Source of the DNA: Bradyrhizobium daqingense
GTDB taxonomy: Bacteria > Pseudomonadota > Alphaproteobacteria > Rhizobiales > Xanthobacteraceae
Length of the DNA: 64,000 nt
Assembly (NCBI RefSeq): GCF_021044685.1
Contig: NZ_CP088014.1
Location: 6,062,001 to 6,126,000 of the forward strand
Direction of reading: 5' to 3'
Positions 63,424 through 64,000 of this stretch are shown one piece after another. The position numbers and the translations under genes are program-made. Each line of letters opens with the position of its first letter. Within the stretch, counting starts at the first letter, position 1. Under the pieces are notes generated by a model. The model searched no databases. It was not told where the DNA came from and saw nothing but the letters and a program-made list of their open reading frames with translations.

Positions 63424-63710
63424 GCCGGATAATCGCACATATCGCAGGCAAGCGCCATTCGGTCGAGAGCGGGCCGATCCCCAACACCAATCCGTCCAGC
63501 ACCGAGAATGCTGCAGCTGCGAAGATCGGTTTTAGACGGCGGCCACAGCTCGGCTCGTCTGCAGAGTATTCTATATTTCCCGTGAGAAGATCTGTATGTT
63601 TTGCAAGTAACGCCTTGATCTTGCCGCTCGATATCCATGCGTCGCCGCCAGGGCTCCGGCGGATGTGACCGGGTCGGTCATCTGCGTTGCCGGTTCGGAA
63701 AGGACCCCGC

Positions 63711-64000
63711 TTGAGCCGCTTGGTCATCGTCTCCAACCGTGTCGCCTTGCCGGGAAAAGCTGCGCAGCGCAGCGGCGGCCTTGTGACGGGCCTCGTCGAC
63801 GCTCTGCATCAGGCTGGAGGGTTATGGTTCGGGTGGAGTGGCAAGCTTGGAGAAACAGCACCAGAGCCGAACGTTTTTGAGACCGAGGGAGTGACGTACG
63901 CTACCGTCGATCTTACCCGCGCGGACCATGATGGTTACTACAGCGGCTTCTCGAACGCGGCACTGTGGCCCTTATTCCACTACCGTCTTGACCTCATTAA
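63711..64000 (+). CDS. otsA: Trehalose-6-phosphate synthase, 5' part
   Basis: From a TTG at 63711 (LSRLVIVSNRVALPGKAAQR) with GGAAAGGA about 8 nt upstream. The N-terminal glycosyltransferase 20 features SNRVALP, SGGLVTGLVDALHQAGGLWF-GWSG and DHDGYYSGFSNAALWPLFHY are all present. About 96 residues are within the window and the rest lies beyond 64000. It joins UDP-glucose and glucose-6-phosphate to trehalose-6-phosphate, an osmoprotectant route. Confidence 0.92.
   Translation, partial: MSRLVIVSNRVALPGKAAQRSGGLVTGLVDALHQAGGLWFGWSGKLGETAPEPNVFETEGVTYATVDLTRADHDGYYSGFSNAALWPLFHYRLDLI

Noticed and set aside
63311..63736. 141-codon minus-strand frame upstream of otsA
   Set aside because: It overlaps both otsA and the 63106 gene, its composition shifts midway, and no family is visible.

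Overview
The window is GC-rich and carries a fixL-fixJ-receiver-fixK2 cassette whose FixL keeps the haem and phosphorylation residues at the Bradyrhizobium japonicum positions (His200, Arg220, His291). Together with a class I PHA synthase, several groEL genes, alphaproteobacterial small proteins and Liv/Urt-type ABC transporters, this points to a Bradyrhizobium chromosome. All names come from reading the translated sequence; no database was searched.

Layout. (1) 1-5.5 kb, minus strand: a Liv-type branched-chain-amino-acid-like ABC operon (binding protein, two permeases, truncated ATPase) below a TetR regulator made of two TetR units in tandem. (2) 5.7-15.9 kb, minus strand: an amide-utilisation operon in the order amiC, amiR, Urt/Fmd-type binding protein, two permeases, two ATPases, acetamidase/formamidase, a double-domain nitrilase-family protein and an SDR. 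An intrinsic-terminator-like hairpin lies 15 bp in front of the amiC ATG, as expected for control by AmiR antitermination. (3) 15.9-26.4 kb: housekeeping and miscellaneous genes (tRNA-Gly, YciI-like, TMEM175-like, UvrD-type helicase, quinone reductase, LLM flavoprotein, rlmB, tRNA-Tyr, three secreted proteins, tRNA-Thr) plus a tiny terminator-ended transcription unit with an extreme Shine-Dalgarno. (4) 26.5-59 kb: an apparent low-oxygen/stress island. It holds an Mla lipid-transport operon, fixLJ-receiver-fixK2, alcohol dehydrogenase, phaC, MgtA-type ATPase, universal stress proteins, c-type cytochromes, ftsH, groEL, hsp20, two CBS-BON proteins, VIT1 and many tiny membrane proteins. Its intergenic regions carry at least twelve TTGA-N6-TCAA boxes, one TTGC variant and two weaker candidates, fitting FixK2 control. 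(5) 59.5-64 kb: a second groEL with a decayed groES behind a CIRCE-like element cut by an IS, two small conserved proteins and the start of otsA.

How it fits together. FixL senses oxygen and phosphorylates FixJ. FixJ activates fixK2 through a FixJ-type site just upstream of it, and FixK2 would switch on the box-bearing units for protein quality control, carbon storage, ion homeostasis and envelope lipid traffic.

The island is damaged: mgtA (one frameshift), chaB (two), a trypsin-like protease (in-frame stop), a host-attachment-type gene (one frameshift), a PAS-sensor stub, an SbmA/YddA-type ABC transporter split by an IS5 element with a TAA duplication, and groES (several frameshifts, ACG in place of ATG). 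I saw no comparable lesions in the first 37 kb. Either the island is decaying or the assembly has local indel errors; reads would decide.
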